DNA from: Phaseolus vulgaris
Lineage: Eukaryota > Streptophyta > Magnoliopsida > Fabales > Fabaceae
NCBI RefSeq assembly: GCF_000499845.2
Contig: NC_023759.2
Location: 39,165,172-39,229,171, forward strand
Direction: 5' to 3'
DNA length: 64,000 nt
Below are positions 45,060 through 54,845 of the stretch, one piece after another (the stretch's first letter is position 1; every line of letters begins with the position of its first letter). The translations under genes were made by a program, and so were the position numbers. Under the pieces are notes generated by a model. It was not told where the DNA came from. It did no database searches and saw only the letters and a list, made by a program, of their open reading frames with translations.

Positions 45060-45118
45060 CCCTTTAATTTTATTTATTCATTGCTGATCAAAAAAAAATT
45101 ATAGTGATAGTTTATTGG

Positions 45119-45843
45119 ATCTATTGTGTCATTTATTATTGGATCACTTATAAATATCCAGTCTCACCATATGAATCGATAGTTTCGACATAAATGATGT
45201 GTGTTAAAGTCCTATATTGTTGGAAGTAGGATCAATTTATTGAATAAGTAATTTTATAAAATTAAATTATATTTAAAGTATAATTTTTTCAAAAATTCAA
45301 TTGATAAAAAAGTTTATTTGTGCTTGTGAAGCAAATGAATCTTACAATAACCCATCATATTCATAAAATTCTCACAATATTCATAAAGACCATAAAAAAA
45401 TATAAATAAAAAGACAATAAAGAAGTACATCATTGTGGTGGATTTCTCAACTTCATTATCTCTTATTTATTACATAATTGACATAACCAACAGTAAACAT
45501 TCCGAAGAGAAATTATATGAGTGCCACATTATTTAGCTCCAACAACATCTTGTACTACAACAAAAGCTTAACTTTTCTGTACTATCAGATTTATTAACTA
45601 TACCTGATTCATAGTTGCATAGTTTTAAAAGGAGTAAACTAGGAACTTAGTCTTTGGATTTGTTCCCCCACCCGAACTTAATATATGTGTATAAAACTTA
45701 CAAAAATATTGTATCAAATAAGTTAGACACTTCTAACTTTTAATACAAATTTTGCAAGTTTATAAACCAATTGAAACACACAACTAAAGTTTAGCAATTA
45801 AAGTAGAAGTGAGAAAGGATATAGACCATTGGATATTAAAAAG
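45119..45843. other. Intergenic DNA downstream of DIR2
   Basis: AT-rich, no gene seen. It includes the 3' flank of DIR2, which is on the minus strand. Confidence 0.55.
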
Positions 45844-46497
45844 TTATATTTTGTTAAGAATAGGATCACTCATGAAGTGGAGTCCCTCATTAAAATGGTG
45901 ATGAGAAGAAGAGGTGGTAGAGGGATAATGGTAAACGTAGATATTGTATTCCACAGTGGCATCACCTTTGTGGTAATCAACCTTGACACTGCGAGCTAGA
46001 ACAAAGCCACGAGCGAAGCGGAAAGCACCTGTGCCACCAATAATTGGCATCTCCCTCACTGGATTAATGATCTCATTCCTCCCTAACACACACAAAGTGC
46101 TACCATTGAACTCTCCTTCAAAGAATGTCAAGGTCATCCCCATTACTATCTCCAAATCCAAACCAGCCCTTTGGGTTGCAGATAGGTAAAATCCTTGAGC
46201 TTTTCCTATCCGTTTCGACTCAACATCAGGTCCAATCGTCAATGGGTCCTCGATCACCACCATGGACCCAAATGGAAGGGGAGAGTTGGACATAACCTTA
46301 GGAGGGTCGATTATGATGAGAGAGGGTTTCTCGTTTGTAATAAGTTCATGAAAGTAGAAGCGAAGGTGTGTGAGTTTCTCACGAGAACGTAGCTGATCAG
46401 GAGAGATATTTTGGTAGAATGTGGCAGAAACCAGCGAAGTGAAAAGAAAAGTAACAAAGAAAATGGATAAGCACGTTTGAAACTTAGCCATAGCCAT
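45844..46497 (-). CDS. Dirigent protein DIR2
   Basis: This is a secreted dirigent-domain protein of 217 aa, with the same predicted role as DIR1 in coupling of phenolic radicals at the wall. I choose ATG 46495-46497 (MAMAKFQTCLS) and not the longer open frame to 46671, because the extension would run through the TATA box at 46566-46573 and has no family homology. A signal peptide (FFVTFLFTSLVSA) is followed by KLTHLRFYFHE, PFGSMVVIEDPLTIGP, GKAQGFY, NGSTLCVLGRN, GGTGAFRFARGFV and ATVEYNIYVYHY. It ends DPILNKI, against DPILDKI in DIR1. By eye about two thirds of residues are shared with DIR1. No lesion is seen. Confidence 0.93.
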   Translation of the reverse strand: MAMAKFQTCLSIFFVTFLFTSLVSATFYQNISPDQLRSREKLTHLRFYFHELITNEKPSLIIIDPPKVMSNSPLPFGSMVVIEDPLTIGPDVESKRIGKAQGFYLSATQRAGLDLEIVMGMTLTFFEGEFNGSTLCVLGRNEIINPVREMPIIGGTGAFRFARGFVLARSVKVDYHKGDATVEYNIYVYHYPSTTSSSHHHFNEGLHFMSDPILNKI

Positions 46498-46565
46498 GAG
46501 AGTTGAAAGATAATAATTGTCTAATGATATTAGTATGGTGATTCTACAAGATGAGTAGAGAGGAC

Positions 46566-46573
46566 TATTTATA
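46566..46573 (-). promoter_or_regulatory. TATA box of DIR2
   Basis: The minus strand reads TATAAATA about 70 bases before the chosen ATG, which supports that start. Confidence 0.7.
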
Positions 46574-46599
46574 ACAAATGAGGTGCCTAGTTTGGTTGG

Positions 46600-47160
46600 T
46601 GTAAACCTTAGGTAGAGCAATATGCTAAATAAATAACTAGTTATTATTGGATGCATACAAGTGTTAGTCAAAGGAGATTGAATTTAAAATTGAATTGATT
46701 AGTTGTTATTGCAGTACCTAAACGTTCTTACCTACTACTTATTGCACTGCAGATCGAGACAATCGTCTATTTCTGAAATTCAATAGTTGTCTAATTAGTG
46801 TGTACGTAGACTGATGCTACTCAGTAGAGAACTGTTTTATTCATGAAAGAGTAGATGTGCCAAATATTTTACGTTTGGAACAACCTCGTCAATTATATAG
46901 GTATGTGCAAAATAAATAGAACGTGGTTATTTTATTAATAAATTACTCCAAGGTGGTTGAATTTAAAATTGAATTGATTAATAGTTAATCCAAGACCTCC
47001 AAGATTTCTTTATTTGCTAGCTCGATCCAGTTGCAAGTTGAAACAATCCTCAATTGTTTTTTCGATTATGTAATTGTATAATTGGTTGTTACGTACACTA
47101 ATTCTATTATAGGAGAATAGACAACAATTTATAACAAGTGAGAGTTGGTAACCTCCAGTG
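46600..47160 (-). repeat. Imperfect direct duplication in the DIR2 upstream region
   Basis: The word gaatttaaaattgaattgatta occurs near 46678 and again near 46959, each followed by related blocks (gacaatc...caat, ctaatt...tacgta). The core-promoter-side block tttataacaaatgag/gttggtgtaaacc (46568-46612) recurs as tttataacaagtgagagttggtaacc (about 47131-47157). This looks like a duplicated dirigent upstream region without its coding part. Confidence 0.55.
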
Positions 47161-47560
47161 TTTGATTTTTCTAAAAATAGTCAGTTTTGGTTGCTTATAA
47201 GACCAAATTTTTGGAAGGAAAAGGCTTAAGAGAGAAATTTCTTTTTATATTATTTGTTTTTCCTTGCCTCTTGCCTTTTTTGTCCTGTTTTTTCCATAGA
47301 GCATGTATCATGTATTATTTATCTCCATAACCATGTTAAAAGAAAATAACATAAACAATAAAATAAAAACTCATATGTCATATATGCGTAAGCAATAATT
47401 TTAATGAAATGTAATCATTATTTGTACTTTAATATTATCTGTGGAAATTAACGAACAAAATGATCAAAATAACTCATTATTCGTACATTTCATTTAATTT
47501 TAAATAATTTATACATATATTTACTATAATGTAAAAATAAAAAATAAAAGAAATAATCCT
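47161..47560. other. AT-rich intergenic DNA, no feature seen
   Basis: No gene or repeat end was recognised before the LINE-2 target duplication. Confidence 0.5.
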
Positions 47561-47576
47561 TATTGAAAAGAATAAT

Positions 47577-47745
47577 GAGTAGAAACCTAGTGGTGTTCAA
47601 TCAAGGAGTAGCTGATGCGAAAGAAGTGTTTCACAATGCCCAACTCAAATCGTGGTTATGGCTGAAAAATAAGGCACAACATTTCAATTACTCTTTTGCT
47701 GAATGGATGATGAATCCTCTGGTGTGCATCACCAGCTGCAAATGA
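47577..47745 (+). pseudogene. LINE-2 ORF2 C-terminal remnant
   Basis: The reading VVFNQGVADAKEVFHNAQLK, then SWLWLKNKAQHFNYSF and WMMNPLVCI, matches the last residues of LINE-1 ORF2 (VVFKQGVVDAEEMFQKAQIK and so on) and stops with TGA at 47743. It is a truncation product and not a gene. Confidence 0.9.
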
Positions 47746-48099
47746 GTAAGGCAGAGGACATCAGCGAAGGTATCAGGGGAAGGGGAAGAGCTGGCTGAAT
47801 GCAGTGTTGGAGCAGGCTTTCATTCGAAGGAATGAGGGTTTGGGATCACATTGACAGAGGAGGTGAAATGTTGGATGCAGGGAGAGAATACCTTGGCATA
47901 GGATCTCAAGCAATATGCTGCAGTTGTGGTTTTACTACAACCTGCAGGGTTAGTGAATCATTCTAGGCGTGAGGTGGGATGGTGTTAGAGGGTCTAATGC
48001 CTAGCTGTTTGGCACGCGTGCTTGGACGCCACTGCAGATCCAAAGACCCTAAACGGGTTGTGAAGTATGAGAGTATATGGCCTTCTTATATCAGATACA

Positions 48100-48785
48100 C
48101 TCAATGTGTGCGTAGTCGGTGGTCGTCGAAGGTATCCAAAGGTCAACATGATCGCCGGTTGATGAAGCGGCGTTCTCTATGTCAACATGATCGCCGATCG
48201 ATGAAGCGGCGTTCTCCATATGTGTGGAGTTAGACAAGGTCAACTTGATCGTCGGTCGATGAAACGGCGATCTCCATGCATGCATAGTCGGTGGTCGTCG
48301 AAGTTGGTCAACATGATCGCCGATTGATGAAGCGGCGTTGTCAACATGATCGCCGATCGATGAAGCGGCGTTCTCCATATATGTGTAGTCGGTGGTCGCC
48401 GAAGTTAGACAAGGTCAACATGATCGCCAGTCGATGAAACAGCGACTCCATGCATGTGTAGTCGGTCGTCGAAGTTATGCAAAGGTCAACATGATCTCCG
48501 GTCGATGAAACGGCGATTTCCATGCGTGTGTAGTCGGTGGTCGTCGAAGTTGGTCAACAGGATTGCCGGTTGATGAAGCAGCGTTGTCAACATGATCGCC
48601 GATCGATGAAGCGGCGTTCTCCATATATGTGTAGTCGGTGGTCGCCGAAGTTAGACAAGGTCAACATGATCACCGGTCGATGAAACAGCGATCTCTATGC
48701 ATGTGTAGACGGTTGTCGTCGAAGTTATGCAAAGATCAACATGATCGCCGGTCGATGAAACGGCGATCTCCATGTGTGCGTGTGG
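48100..48785 (+). repeat. Hairpin-rich minisatellite in the LINE-2 3' UTR
   Basis: About eight to ten units built from caacatgatcgccg, gtcgatgaa(a/g)cggcg and tagtcggtggtcg. A clear stem is GATCGCCG (48743-48750) with CGGCGATC (48761-48768). Unit order and length differ from LINE-1, so the array has changed by unequal exchange or slippage between copies. Confidence 0.88.
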
Positions 48786-48959
48786 CGTGGTGAATGTAGG
48801 TGGCCTCGGTTCTAGGTGTTTTGGTAAAGCTGAATGATGCTATGAGGCAACCTGTTGGTTATTTTTTGGGTATGGTTCTCTCACTTTAAGGTTGTTATGA
48901 TTCAATCATAAAGGAGAGTTTCTTATACGAAGTCCACTTCTGGTCACTGTATATGGGTT

Positions 48960-48980
48960 GGGATACCCCTGAAGTATCCC
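48960..48980 (+). other. LINE-2 3'-end hairpin
   Basis: GGGATAC (48960-48966) pairs with GTATCCC (48974-48980) around the loop ccctgaa, followed about 20 bases later by cattgctgat and the A-tail. Confidence 0.7.
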
Positions 48981-49193
48981 TTTAATTTTATTTATTCATT
49001 GCTGATAAAAAAAAAATATTGAAAAGAATAATAAAAAATATATTTCATTTCCTAGATTGATTGATAATTTTATTGAATCAAGATGAATGCTATATACCTT
49101 TCAAAAAATATGAAACCACAGATATCTCTTCCTTTCTTGATTAATACACTAGTGCAAAATGTAAAAACAATTACTATTTTTTTAATGCGTTTT

Positions 49194-49924
49194 TATCGTT
49201 AGACGCAGTCTTTCAAAATACGATGAAATTTTTGTAATTAAGTTCATTTATGAATGCGACTATTTGTAGTAGCCGCATTCGTAAATCAAGCACTTTGATT
49301 TAAGAATGCGGCTACTACATATAGCCGCATTCCTAAATCAAAGCGCTTGATTTATGAATGCAGTTTTACCTATAACCGCACTTTTAAATCAAAGCATTTG
49401 ATTTAAGAATACGAATATTACAAATAGTCGCATTCTTAAATAAAATTTTACCCTAACTCTGAAGCGCACCACTTACGTTTTCATATGTTCTTCCTTTTCT
49501 TTCTCTTCACGTTTGTTGTTCCTGCTCACTTGTTCCTCTTCTTTCTCTTCTTTCTCTTGTTCCGGCTATATCGTTAGACGCAGTCTTTCAAAATACGATG
49601 AAATTTTTGTAATTAAGTTCATTTATGAATGCGACTATTTGTAGTAGCCGCATTCGTAAATCAAGCACTTTGATTTAAGAATGCGGCTACTACATATAGA
49701 CGCATTCCTAAATCAAAGCGCTTGATTTATGAATGCAGCTTTACCTATAACCGCACTTTTAAATCAAAGCATTTGATTTAAGAATACGAATATTACAAAT
49801 AGTCGCATTCTTAAATAAAATTTTACCCTAACTCTGAAGCGCGCCACTTACGTTTTCATATTTTCTTCCTTTTCTTTCTCTTCACGTTTGTTGTTCCTGC
49901 TCACTTGTTCCTCTTCTTTCTCTT
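49194..49924 (+). repeat. 375-bp tandem duplication of the CACTA subterminal region
   Basis: tatcgttagacgcagtc occurs at 49194 and 49569, and nearly identical text follows each for about 355-375 bases. The unit contains the subterminal gaatgcggcta/tagccgcattc palindromes, so the binding region of the transposase is doubled. The Leu/Phe-rich frame 49905-50189 after it is low-complexity leader and not a gene. Confidence 0.88.
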
Positions 49925-50345
49925 CGTGTTCATTGTTGCTTCATTGCTGTGGCATTGTATGTTTGTTCAAGTTTGTTTCTTCTTCGTCTCTTCTTTTACG
50001 AGCTTCGTTTCTCTTACTCTCTTTTTTTGCGTAAGTCGAAGTAGTATTGTTTCATTGCCTTCTCTATTCTTCAGTGTGCTTTTCTTTTCTTCGTCGCTGC
50101 TACCGCGTCCGCTGCCCTCGTTGTTGCTGGTGGTCCCGTTCCACTCTTCACCAACGTTGCCCTCACCCACAAGGTTGGTGGTGTTTTAAATTTTTTTGAA
50201 TTTTTTTTAATGTTATGAATTTGTTTATTTTTTATTTATTATAATTTTTATTTTTTTAAATTTATATTATTTAGTATTTATTATAATTTGTGTTTATTAT
50301 TATTTTATATTATGTTAGTTGTTAGTTTAGAATATAATTATTGTG

Positions 50346-50425
50346 TTGGTATTGAGTCTGAGGGTGTTCGACCCTCGATAAATGATACGTGCTGGTATTG
50401 AGTCCAAGGGTGTTCGACCCTCGGC
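50346..50425 (+). repeat. Pair of hairpin-forming 46-bp repeats
   Basis: ggtattgagtc is followed by GAGGGT-gttcg-ACCCTC at 50360-50376, and again by AGGGT-gttcg-ACCCT at 50407-50421. Two stems share the same loop. The role is unknown. Confidence 0.7.
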
Positions 50426-50489
50426 AATCGCGTGAGATGGAAAATTTATTTGAAAACACCTAAATGACTATAACAAAATATAATGGATT

Positions 50490-51770
50490 GAAATTGGATT
50501 AATTTTGTTCGCATAAGCGATGAGTACAAAAGAGGAGTAGGAGAATTTATAATTTGCGCAACGTAACGCGAATAATAGTGGTCAGGATGGAGCAAAGATC
50601 AGGTGTCTGTGTGTTAACGGTTTGAATGGAAGGATACTTGGTGTTAAGATAATCAGGGAGCACCTTCTAGGTGACGGGTTTCTGCGATCTTATACAACTT
50701 GGACATGGCATGGTGAATTATTAAATTTACCACGTTTTTCCGTAACTCAAGAATATGTGGGGTCAACCATGGATGATGCAGTACATGATGATGTAGATGA
50801 TGATCTATTGGAGGACATGATTCATGATGTGGGAGCTAAGTCTTTTGCAGAAGCACATGGATATGGAAGTATGTCAAGCAATGCAGAGACTCCATTTTAT
50901 CCTGGATCAACTATAACTTCACACAATTGTCGGTGGTGTTAAGATTGATGAATTTGAAGGCAATAAATGGATAGACTGATAAAAGCTTCACAGAATTGCT
51001 TCAGTTGTTGAAGGATATTATTCCAGAGGGAAATACTCTACCTAATCGTAATTATGAGGCCAAAAAAATTCTTTGTCCAATGGGTATGGAGTATAAAAAG
51101 ATACATGCATGTCCTAATGATTGTATATTATACAGGAAAGAGTTTGAATTGTTAAAAAAGTGTTCGAGGTGTGGGTTATCACGTTATAAGTTGAAATAAA
51201 AAGATGATGATACTAATGAAGAGATAGAAAAGCATGGACCCCTTATGAAGGTTATGTGGTATCTTCCTATCATTCCAAGGATGAAGCGTTTGTTTTCAAA
51301 CCCAAACGATGCTAAGAATCTTAGATGGCATGCAGATGAAAGGAAATGTGATGGCATGTAGCGACATCCAGCTGATTCTATTCAATGGAAAAAATTTAAT
51401 GATGATTTTCCAGAGTTTGGTAAAGAATCAAGAAATATCCAACTTGGTTTAGCTATAGACAGAATGAATCCGTTTGGTAATGTGTGTACAAATCAAAGTT
51501 CATGGTCTGTTTTACTAGTTATTTACAAACTTACCTCCTGGATTGTGCATGAAGCGAAAATACATGATGTTGTCTATGATGATATCCGGTCCAAAACAAC
51601 CAAGGAATAACATAGATGTTTATCTAAGTCCCCTAATTGAAGATTTGAAATGAATGTGGGATCAGAGTGTTCAAGTATTTGACGGATTTGCTAATGAAAC
51701 TTTCAAGCTGCATACCATCTTATTTTGCTCCATCAATGACTTTCCACCACATGGTAACTTTCCATCCGGA
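50490..51770 (+). pseudogene. CACTA transposase pseudogene (TNP2-like)
   Basis: This gene would encode the DNA-cutting enzyme of En/Spm-type elements. An N-terminal transposase-associated domain is visible (VRISDEYKRGVGEFI near 50510; REHLLGDGFLRSYTTW-WHGE near 50650). TNP2-type text follows: LLKDIIPEGNTLPNRNYEAK, CPMGMEYKKIHACPNDC, ILYRKEFELLKKCSRCGLSR, LRWHADERKCDGM, and NNIDVYLSPLIEDLK with FKLHTILFCSINDFPPHGN near 51600-51760. There are many stops (for example TAA at about 50941 and 51197, TAG at about 51360) and frame changes. The text then drops out well before the usual end of TNP2, so there is also a deletion. Clearly dead. Confidence 0.85.
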
Positions 51771-51839
51771 TTTGTTTTATATGATTTTCTTTCGATGCAG
51801 ATTAACTAATGTTTGTTAGTAATTTTATTACCAAAGATA

Positions 51840-54660
51840 TGGATGACGATCAAACTCCAATCAGACTTTGATCCAGACGAGGCAGCAAAGGACCTACTAG
51901 ATTGAAGTGTCTCTCATTGAAACGTGTTGTTGGTGAGACAACACGTGTTGACATTGACGTCAACATTAGAGTGGCTCTTGGTCCTAATGCAGATTCGTTT
52001 AATAGCTATCTTGGAGTTGTTTCTCGTGAGAGGCTCTCCATTTTGATTAATTCACGGGATGACGTGTCAAAGGTCGATCAGAACATGCTCTGGAGGATAT
52101 TCTGGTAAGGTTTACATTATTATTGTTATCATATAATGCTTTTTAATATTCATTGATTAATTTTAATTTGCTTGTTATTTTGTAGGAAAATTTTAAAATT
52201 CCTAATGTGGAACCTGATGTGATTCCACTAGCCATGTAGAGAAAGGTTCTTGACCTTCTTAGGAATCACCTTGAGTTGGACATTATAGAGGCACTTTTCT
52301 TAGAGTTGGATCATTTGTTCTAAGACAAGAACTCACCAAAAACTAGTACCAAATCCCAAACTCATTTGGATGAACCAATTTTAGTCAAATTGAACCAAAA
52401 AAGAAGAGAAACTAAAAGGAACCGAACAGAATTGAAATTAAAAGGCAAGAACAGAACATAGGTGTTGGAAAAACAGAAAAACCGAACCAAAAAAAAACTC
52501 AAGAACACAAGACAACATGAACAATTGAAAGAGAAGAAAGGAAGGAGAAGAGAGTGCTCATGAAGATGGAAGGATGTTGGATGATCTCGCCACTATAAGT
52601 GTGGAATGCTCCTAGATAAGAGTGATGCCGCCACTTGAGGATTCCATTGATCCATCAAGATAAGACTAGAGAAGAAGGCTCAAAGCTCTCCAAAGTTCAC
52701 TCAAAATTTGAGTAGAGTTTTCTTAGATTAATTCCAATCTGAATTTTACAAAGAGAGCACCTCTATTTATAGCCTAAGGTGCTGAAAATGCAAGCTAAAA
52801 CAATTCAAAATTCCCCCCTAAATTCAAATGCAAGTGGCGCCTAAACCAAGACATGAGGAAGGTGTGATCCCTTCTCTCACTTTGGCACCTCCTTATTTAC
52901 TCCTACACCTATCTACTAACACACCCCCCCCTAAGACTCCTAACTAAAGACTAAAAGATGCTTTAACAATAGAGGTTTCTAATGTTTCCCTCTAAGCACC
53001 TTTCTACATAATATTTATTTAATACTTGACCTTGCCCTTCATGGGATGAACTTTGGGCTTTTGGGCTTTGGCCTTCTTGGGCTTGGGCTTGGGCTTGGGC
53101 TTTATCTTTTGCAAAGATTAACAAGAAAAACTTTAAATGTAAAGGCGAATGATCTTGTTCTTCATTATAAAAAGCCACATTTAGTTGATTCTCATCAGAA
53201 CCACTTCGATTAAATATTATATCCAATATCATACTTAAATTTCATCAGTTTAAGTCAAGACTGACGATGATATATATTTTTGGCAAGCTTAAAGGCGAAA
53301 ACCCTGTTTTAAAGTACAAACATATTGATGAAGAGACATGACTTTTTTTTGTTCAAAGCCATGAAAATGAAGCTTGGAAGGTAAGTAAAGTTACTTAACT
53401 ATTTTTTTTATATAGCATTAATAAGTTAATATTAGTCAATTCACTTTGTTTATTTCATTTATGACAGGATCATCGAAAGAAAGCTCAACAGATAGCTTTA
53501 AAGAATGTTACTCCGCACGTACTGTCTCGTTCGGGGTATCGAAAGCTTGAGCAATCACTAATGGAGGAAAAGGTGCAATCCAGATAGGGGATTGGGTCTG
53601 AGATTGATATAGGGGTCACTACTTCTCCATCACCACCTTTGCACCATGTAAAATGGAAGAAGGCCCGAATTAAAAAGTCGGGTGCACCAAGTTCTAAACA
53701 ATCAGGGGTTATCATAGAAAAAATTGAAAGTTATTTTTAGCCTTTTTTAATTTATTTTAAAGCATTAATTATATTAAAAACTGATAAGATTTTGGTCTCT
53801 TGCAGGATTCCTTGAGTTCCCAAGGTAATTTTGTTCTTGAAGGTCGTCACGATATCTTGGTTGTAGCAATTGGATGACCTGAGCACTATGGTCATGTTCG
53901 TGCAACTGGACAAGAGGTTGGAATTAAACATTATTTTGGAGTTGCACCACGACACTCATCCTCCTCCCCCCAAGAGACCAAAGCTGAAATGAAGACTAAG
54001 CTACGTCAAGAATTAATGGAAAAGATTAGAAAGGAGGCTGAAAGGATGCGGCTAGAGTTGCAACAGCAGTTACTATCGCAACAAATTTGTGCTGAGCCGC
54101 CGGTTGATGTGCTTGTTAATGCCGCTCCCAAGAGCACAAAGGGGAGTTGTGCGACTCCTACAACATCAGGGGAGGATATCATTGGCTAGACGAGGCAATG
54201 TGAGGGCGACTTGCTTCCTCAGGTGGTGGCCATAGCAAAAGTCTATGAAGAGGCCAACACCTTATATAACGTTTCTCTCTCCCCTTATGTGGCGAAGGTA
54301 ACAGTTGAAAAAGTACGAGTACCTGATGCTCGTATTTCACTACCTTCATATGAGGTAACAACTGTGATCGATGCATATCATACATTCGTAGCCTGGCCCA
54401 GACACCTCATTCGAATTATGCCAGAACCTCCGGTAATAATTTAATTTCATTATATTATTTTATATTTATATATTACATTTCATTTAAAACAAATGTTCTT
54501 TATTTTGTAGAAACCTTGTCGAAAACCAAGTCCAAAAAGGAAGCATGAGGTTCTGATTGACGATCCTATAGCTTCCTTAGTTGTAGTTGCTAAATAGATT
54601 GATCGAGACCCTCTAGAAGTTCCATGGGATGATACATTTTTTTAAATAAACATTGAGCTG
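51840..54660 (+). pseudogene. Second CACTA gene, N-terminal and middle parts, interrupted
   Basis: The plant En/Spm second-gene pattern is visible in pieces: RGPTRLKCLSLKRVVGETTR with LGPNADSFNSYLGVVSRERL (51885-52060); after an LTR insertion, FVQSHENEAW, HRKKAQQIALKNV, SRSGYRKLEQSLMEEK and HHVKWKKARIKKSG (53340-53690); NFVLEGRHDILVVAIG and PEHYGHVRATGQEVGIKHYF (53825-53940); a basic helix ELMEKIRKEAERMRLELQQQ; and AKVYEEANTLYNVSLSPYVA with HTFVAWPRHLIR (54235-54410). Introns with gt/ag borders separate the pieces. Several stops (for example TAG at about 53586 and TGA at about 53876) show decay. Confidence 0.7.
52310..53100 (-). mobile_element. LTR insertion (minus orientation) in the CACTA element
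   Basis: On the minus strand a TATA box (gctataaatagaggtgctc, about 52763-52781) is followed by a leader-like region to about 52500. The start side is GGCC/GGGCTT rich (53040-53100). The transposase-like text stops before it and resumes after it. Exact ends and duplication were not resolved, so the borders are approximate. Confidence 0.5.
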
Positions 54661-54845
54661 ACACTGTACATATACATGTAAGATTTGTTAGAATTTATGG
54701 TTGGGGATCAAAAGCTCAATATAAATATAATTCAATTTTTAATGATGTAAGTATCTTTACCTATATTTCAATTTACTTTATGTTAAATTAGCATTGATTA
54801 TGCTTTAACTAATAACTTGTAGGTTTTTGAATGGTGTCTCTATCA
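54661..54845 (+). pseudogene. CACTA second gene, exon piece before the second LTR
   Basis: DLLEFMVGDQKLNINIIQF reads at about 54680-54735, then an intron-like gap with donor gtaag and acceptor cttgtag (54823), then VFEWCLYH. The frame then stops and LTR-like sequence begins. Confidence 0.5.

Larger units (their letters stand above)
37563..45100 (+). mobile_element. LINE (L1-type non-LTR retrotransposon), near full length (LINE-1)
   Basis: An 18-bp target duplication ttatagtgatagtttatt lies at 37545-37562 and 45101-45118. The element ends in an A-run (45092-45100). It has ORF1 with an RRM and ORF2 with endonuclease, RT and zinc finger, overlapping by 7 bases. A long 3' untranslated region carries hairpin minisatellites. 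The 5' end is slightly truncated, because ORF1 is open to the element edge without an early start codon. One nonsense change and one frameshift break ORF2. The insertion separates DIR1 from DIR2. Confidence 0.93.
47577..49016 (+). mobile_element. 5'-truncated LINE (LINE-2)
   Basis: The 16-bp duplication tattgaaaagaataat flanks it at 47561-47576 and 49017-49032. It has the last 56 codons of ORF2, a 3' UTR with the same minisatellite family as LINE-1, the hairpin, and an A-tail. Severe 5' truncation is the normal result of incomplete target-primed reverse transcription. It lies about 1 kb upstream of the DIR2 promoter. Confidence 0.92.

Noticed and set aside
46498..46671. 58-residue N-terminal extension of DIR2
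   Set aside because: It would run through the TATA box, lacks homology to DIR1 and would bury the signal peptide.
44262..48785. Regular palindromic repeats that might suggest a CRISPR array
   Set aside because: Units are contiguous variants without unique spacers, lie in LINE 3' UTRs, and the genome is a plant's.
49905..50189. 94-codon frame rich in Phe, Leu and Ser
   Set aside because: Low-complexity ttc/tct repeats in a CACTA leader; no motif.
54687..54710. tgttagaatttatgg as the start of the LTR near 54.8 kb
   Set aside because: The same bases read DLLEFMVGDQKLN of the CACTA second gene, so the LTR must start later.
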